DNA from: Ferrovibrio sp.
Lineage (GTDB): Bacteria; Pseudomonadota; Alphaproteobacteria; Ferrovibrionales; Ferrovibrionaceae
Assembly: GCF_029255545.1 (NCBI RefSeq)
Contig: NZ_JANLJJ010000015.1
Location: 23,424 to 87,423, forward strand
Reading direction: 5' to 3'
DNA length: 64,000 nucleotides
The notes under the pieces were generated by a model. It was given only the letters and a program-made list of their open reading frames with translations. It was not told the DNA's origin and did no database searches. Shown here one piece after another: positions 60,002 through 64,000 of the stretch. The stretch's first letter is position 1. Each line of letters opens with the position of its first letter. The position numbers and the translations under genes were made by a program.

Positions 60002-61189
60002 TCAGAGATTGCCGCTGAAGGCTTGGCGCAGCAAGGATTTCTTCAACTCGTCGAGGGCGGCGAGCTTGCGCTGGTACAAGGATTCAAGATGACGAATATT
60101 TTCACGCAGGGAGTCGAGTGTCGCTACAATTTCCGACTGCACTTTCAAGCTGGGGAATGGAAACCTTTGTCCTTCAAATGTTGCTAAATTAATATTTGCC
60201 TGCGCACTGCCTTTCCCCTGAGCCTGCAGGTGTACTTTGAAACTTTGGAGCAAATACTCCAGATATTTTGTGCTGGTCTGCTTTGCATCTACCACCACCC
60301 CAATCACGCTATCCGGAAAGCAGGCTTCAAAACCCAATATTCCGGTCTCGGCGATATTTGCCGCAATCGTTATGCAGAGCGTTCCTTTGGGCCAAAGCTT
60401 ACTCTGAGCGAGCCCAAGATCGTTATATGTTTGACTGAATGTCGTGATTAAGTGGTCCGAATTTCGGACATCACCAGTTTGTATGAATGGGTATTTGCCG
60501 CCATAAAGGGCCGGATCGTTGCGCGGGCGATGTTTGGATTTTCCACGCCCGAAATCCACGGAGACTTCACTCAATCTCTTCTCGTCCCAATCGTCGCCGC
60601 GGCGAGCAAATACCTCCTGCAAATACTGATCAAACAGATCAATCGCATTCTGTATATTCTTTTCCGTATTGCTCTTAACTGTGGAAACCTCACCAAGCGC
60701 CTTATCAAGAGTTCTGGCAATCCGCTGCTGTTCTGAAAGAGGAGGATATGCAATTGGTTGAGAGTAGATTTCACCATCCGTAACCGCTGGATAGCTAGCA
60801 CCTTTCTGCAGGCTCTCCATTTGACCCATAAATTCTTCGGTAAAGAGATAGTAGAAAAGAAATCTATAATTTAACTCAGGCTTTGGCCGCAGAATAACGT
60901 ACCCCGTGCTGCAAACCTGCTTATTTAACTCGACAGGAACAATTGCAATGCGCTGTAGAGTCGGACGAATTGTGGCAAACAAGATATCATTGGTCCGCAC
61001 CAACCGGCGCGCCCGACTTGGCGCATTCTTGCCTTGTAGTCGCTGGACTGCCTCAATCCGGAAATTTCGATTCGAAATGCTAGATACATCGATATAATCG
61101 AACTCTTCCTCTGGAGACTGCAGGGGATTGACCGTCTCCGTTTTTTCCAGAATTTCCCCAAGAGGCCTTACTTGCCAGCCAGCCTTCAC
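60002..61189 (-). CDS. hsdS: Type I restriction specificity subunit (HsdS)
   Basis: Two TRD-like halves; GWQVRPLGEILEKTETVNP...; RLSEVSVDFGRGKSKHRPRNDPALYGGKYPFIQTGDVRNSDH. Confidence 0.93.
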   Translation of the reverse strand: MKAGWQVRPLGEILEKTETVNPLQSPEEEFDYIDVSSISNRNFRIEAVQRLQGKNAPSRARRLVRTNDILFATIRPTLQRIAIVPVELNKQVCSTGYVILRPKPELNYRFLFYYLFTEEFMGQMESLQKGASYPAVTDGEIYSQPIAYPPLSEQQRIARTLDKALGEVSTVKSNTEKNIQNAIDLFDQYLQEVFARRGDDWDEKRLSEVSVDFGRGKSKHRPRNDPALYGGKYPFIQTGDVRNSDHLITTFSQTYNDLGLAQSKLWPKGTLCITIAANIAETGILGFEACFPDSVIGVVVDAKQTSTKYLEYLLQSFKVHLQAQGKGSAQANINLATFEGQRFPFPSLKVQSEIVATLDSLRENIRHLESLYQRKLAALDELKKSLLRQAFSGNL

Positions 61190-62640
61190 AGCAACCCCCG
61201 GATGGTCTCGAGTACCTTGGCGCTTTCAACATCCAATGCATTGACCTCATCAAGGATATCGCGGGCGCCGCGATTCCTGGGGGCCGCTCTCTCACTCGGA
61301 TTCCGCATCGAGAGGTCGAACACCTCCGGATCAATGGAAGCCGCATTGATGCCCCAGCTTTTCGGCGACTCCGCGAAAGCCCTCTGCAACTCGACGAATT
61401 CCGCGATATCAGCATCGTTCAACGGATTGATCTTACCCAAGCTCCTGCCCGGATCGAGTTGGTAGTACCAGATTTTCCGCGTTTTCGTGCCCTTTTCAAA
61501 AAACAACACCACGGTCTTCACACCCGCGCCCTGGAAGGTACCACTAGGGCAATCCAGCACGGTGTGCAGGTTGCAACTGGTCAGCAGCTCTTCACGCAGC
61601 TTGATCGAGGCGTTATCGGTGTTGGAGAGAAACGTGTTCTTGATCACCACGGCGGCGCGGCCGCCGGGCTTCAGCATCTTGATAAAATGCTGCAGGAACA
61701 GATAAGCCGTCTCGCCGGTGCGGATCGGGAAATTCTGCTGGATTTCCTCGCGCTCTCCTTTCCCACCGAAAGGCGGGTTGGCGAGGATCACATCGACCTG
61801 GTCCTTGGCCTGGATATCGCCCAGGTTCTCGGCCAGCGTATTGGTATGCAGGATATGCGGCGCTTCGATGCCATGCAGGATCATGTTCATGATGCCGATC
61901 ACATAGGCGAGCGACTTCTTCTCCTTGCCGAAGAAGGTTTGCTCCTGCAGGATTTTCTTGTCTTTGGTCTTGGCCGCCTTGGCGTTCAGGTATTCGAAGG
62001 CCTCGCATAAAAAGCCGGCCGAGCCGCAGGCACCATCATAGACGCGCTCGCCGATCTTGGGGTCGATCACCTTGATCATGGCGCGAATGAGCGGGCGCGG
62101 CGTGTAGTATTCGCCGCCGTTGCGCCCGGCATTGCCCATCTTGCGGATGCGCGATTCATAGAGATCGGAGAGTTCGTGCTTTTCGGCCTGCGAACCGAAG
62201 CGCAAGCCATCGAGCTGGTCAATGATCTCGCGCAGGGTATAGCCGCTGGTGATGCGGTTTTTGATCTCGGCGAAGATTTCGCCGATCTTGTATTCGATGG
62301 TGTTCGGTCCACTGGCCTTCTGGCGGAAGCCGCGCAGGTAGGGAAACAAATCGTCGTTGACGAACTCGATCAGGTCGTCGCCGGAACGCGCCGTATTGTG
62401 ATCGAGCTTGCCGGCTTTATCCTTCGGCGCCGCCCAGCTTTCCCAGCGATAACGTTTATCGAGGATGAACTTGTAGGGCTTGCCCTCCATCCGGGCGACC
62501 GTATGCCGCTCCTGCTCCAGGGCATCGAGGTATTTCAGGAACAGCAGCCAGGAGGTCTGTTCGGTGTAATCCAGTTCGGTGGTGCAGCCGGCCTCCTTGC
62601 GGAGGACATCGTCGATATTCCTGAAGGCCTGTTCGAACAC
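61186..62640 (-). CDS. hsdM: Type I restriction methyltransferase subunit (HsdM)
   Basis: GEYYTPRPLIRAMIKVIDPKIGERVYDGACGSAGFLCEAFEYL; VDVILANPPFGGKG (NPPF). Confidence 0.96.
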   Translation of the reverse strand: MFEQAFRNIDDVLRKEAGCTTELDYTEQTSWLLFLKYLDALEQERHTVARMEGKPYKFILDKRYRWESWAAPKDKAGKLDHNTARSGDDLIEFVNDDLFPYLRGFRQKASGPNTIEYKIGEIFAEIKNRITSGYTLREIIDQLDGLRFGSQAEKHELSDLYESRIRKMGNAGRNGGEYYTPRPLIRAMIKVIDPKIGERVYDGACGSAGFLCEAFEYLNAKAAKTKDKKILQEQTFFGKEKKSLAYVIGIMNMILHGIEAPHILHTNTLAENLGDIQAKDQVDVILANPPFGGKGEREEIQQNFPIRTGETAYLFLQHFIKMLKPGGRAAVVIKNTFLSNTDNASIKLREELLTSCNLHTVLDCPSGTFQGAGVKTVVLFFEKGTKTRKIWYYQLDPGRSLGKINPLNDADIAEFVELQRAFAESPKSWGINAASIDPEVFDLSMRNPSERAAPRNRGARDILDEVNALDVESAKVLETIRGLL

Positions 62641-62790
62641 GCGGAAATCCTGACCACTTTTTGAAAGACCGACCCTTTTACTTGACCTCGGGCGCCTTGT
62701 GCAATATTCTCTATTTGTTCTCTTTCGCTCTTATCCATTGTGCATACTTTGGTATTCGGCATTTGACCTTTGCCGCCGCGCCATAGCCGC

Positions 62791-62870
62791 CCGTTCTGGC
62801 GACGATTGGCCGGAATTGGCGATCATTGGCAATAATTGTCGATTATTGTCGATAATTGGCGAGGTTTGGC
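62791..62870. repeat. 10-bp-phased degenerate repeat array (NNNNATTGGC)
   Basis: Consecutive decamers ccgttctggc|gacgattggc|cggaattggc|gatcattggc|aataattgtc|gattattgtc|gataattggc|gaggtttggc. Confidence 0.8.
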
Positions 62871-62960
62871 CGGCGCTCGGCAGCCCATTGGCCGGGCTTA
62901 AGCGCGCGTTGGCCCAAATCGATCAAGGCAGATCAGTCCCTTAGGCCAATCCGCGCCGCC

Positions 62961-64000
62961 TTATTCGCTGGCCAGGATGGTGTTGCGCAGGATCGGATAG
63001 ATCTGGTTGTTCCAGCGTTTGCCGCTGAACACGCCGTAATGGCCCACGCCGGCCTGCATATGGTGGCGCTTGCGATAGGGCCGCAGGCCCGTGCACAAAT
63101 CATGCGCCGCCATGGTCTGGCCGATGGCGCAGATGTCGTCGCGCTCGCCCTCCACGGTGAGCAAAGCCGTGCGCTTGATCAGGCCGGGATTGACGGGCTT
63201 GCCGCGATACAGGAGCTCACCCTTGGCCAGCCGGTGCTCCTGGAACACCCATTGCACGGTCTCGAGATAGAATTCCGCCGTCAGGTCGAGCACGGCGAAA
63301 TATTCGTCGTAGAAGTCCTTGGTCTTGCCGGCCTGCTCCAGGTCGCCGGTCCACAGATGCTGGAACAGGTCGACATGGGCCTTCACATGGCGGTCCATGT
63401 TCATGCTCATGAAAGCCGTGAGCTGCACGAAGCCGGGATAGACGCGGCGGCCGGCGCCGGGCAGGCCCGGCGGCACGGTGGAGATCAGCTTGCGCTCGAA
63501 CCAGTCGATGGCATTCTCCATCGCCAGGTCGTTCACCTTGGTCGGGTTGATGCGGGTGTCGATCGGGCCGGCCATCAGGGTCATCGAGCGCGGCTGCGCC
63601 TTGTGGCCCTGCTCCGCCATCACCGCCACGGCCACCAGCGCCTGCACGCAGGGCTGGCACACCGCCACGATATGGCCGCCGGGGCCGATCGCGTTCAGGA
63701 ATTCGATCAGGTGATCGACATAGTCCTCGAAGCCAAACCGCCCGGCGTCGAGCGGCACGTCGCGCGCGTTATGCCAGTCGGTGATATAGACATCATGGTC
63801 GGGCAAAAGCGTCGCCACCGTGTCGCGCAGAAGCGTGGCGAAATGGCCCGACAACGGCGCCACGACGAGGACGCGCGGCTGCTCGGTGGCGATGTCCTTC
63901 CGGAACCGCAGCAGGGTGCCGAACGGCGTGACATGGGCCGGCTCCTCGGTCACCGCCACCTCGGCATTGCCCACCTTCACGCTGGTGATGCCATAGGGCG
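62961..64000 (-). CDS. phaZ: Polyhydroxyalkanoate depolymerase, intracellular (continues past window end)
   Basis: PYGITSVKVGNAEVAVTEEPAHVTPFGTLLRFRKD...VAPLSGHFATLLRDTVATLLPDHDVYITDWHNARDVPL; frame open to 64000. Confidence 0.9.
   Translation of the reverse strand, partial: PYGITSVKVGNAEVAVTEEPAHVTPFGTLLRFRKDIATEQPRVLVVAPLSGHFATLLRDTVATLLPDHDVYITDWHNARDVPLDAGRFGFEDYVDHLIEFLNAIGPGGHIVAVCQPCVQALVAVAVMAEQGHKAQPRSMTLMAGPIDTRINPTKVNDLAMENAIDWFERKLISTVPPGLPGAGRRVYPGFVQLTAFMSMNMDRHVKAHVDLFQHLWTGDLEQAGKTKDFYDEYFAVLDLTAEFYLETVQWVFQEHRLAKGELLYRGKPVNPGLIKRTALLTVEGERDDICAIGQTMAAHDLCTGLRPYRKRHHMQAGVGHYGVFSGKRWNNQIYPILRNTILASE

Overview
GC-rich, probably alphaproteobacterial chromosome window. Ordinary chromosomal genes flank a ~36 kb accessory block inserted at the 3' end of a tRNA-Ala(CGC) gene (20033..20108). 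The left flank carries a PepSY/PiuC/TonB siderophore-uptake locus, a MacAB-type efflux operon, a TRAP transporter, folD and yggT. The right flank carries an HXXEE protein, a PAS-like protein, a type I R-M system and a PHA depolymerase. The block reads as two tandemly accreted genomic islands. tRNA 3'-end duplications lie at 20083..20112, 38907..38936 and 56349..56396. A different tyrosine integrase sits just inside the left end of each island (20184..21923 and 39012..40025), and each island has its own arm-type repeats near both ends. Each island carries a different SIR2-APAZ / short prokaryotic Argonaute (SPARSA-like) module. Island 1 (33402..37437, + strand) has an unusual SIR2 - RecG-C/HATPase_c_4-like - APAZ partner. 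Island 2 (51152..54315, - strand) has the canonical compact SIR2-APAZ. Next to the second module is a candidate HEPN-zinc-ribbon protein (RNRVIH motif plus about eight Cys pairs). Other cargo: CusCBA/F-type metal efflux, an HlyD/ABC exporter, ParDE-like toxin-antitoxin, Fic, two serine recombinases, a PDZ-M48 lipoprotein, an HUH Rep-like protein and several unknowns. Structural signals not explained by genes include a pair of ~86-bp imperfect direct repeats, tandem palindromic operators behind int1, a 10-bp-phased TTGGC array upstream of hsdM, and a fossil island-2-type arm site inside island 1. All assignments come from reading the sequence and the supplied ORF translations; no database search was run.
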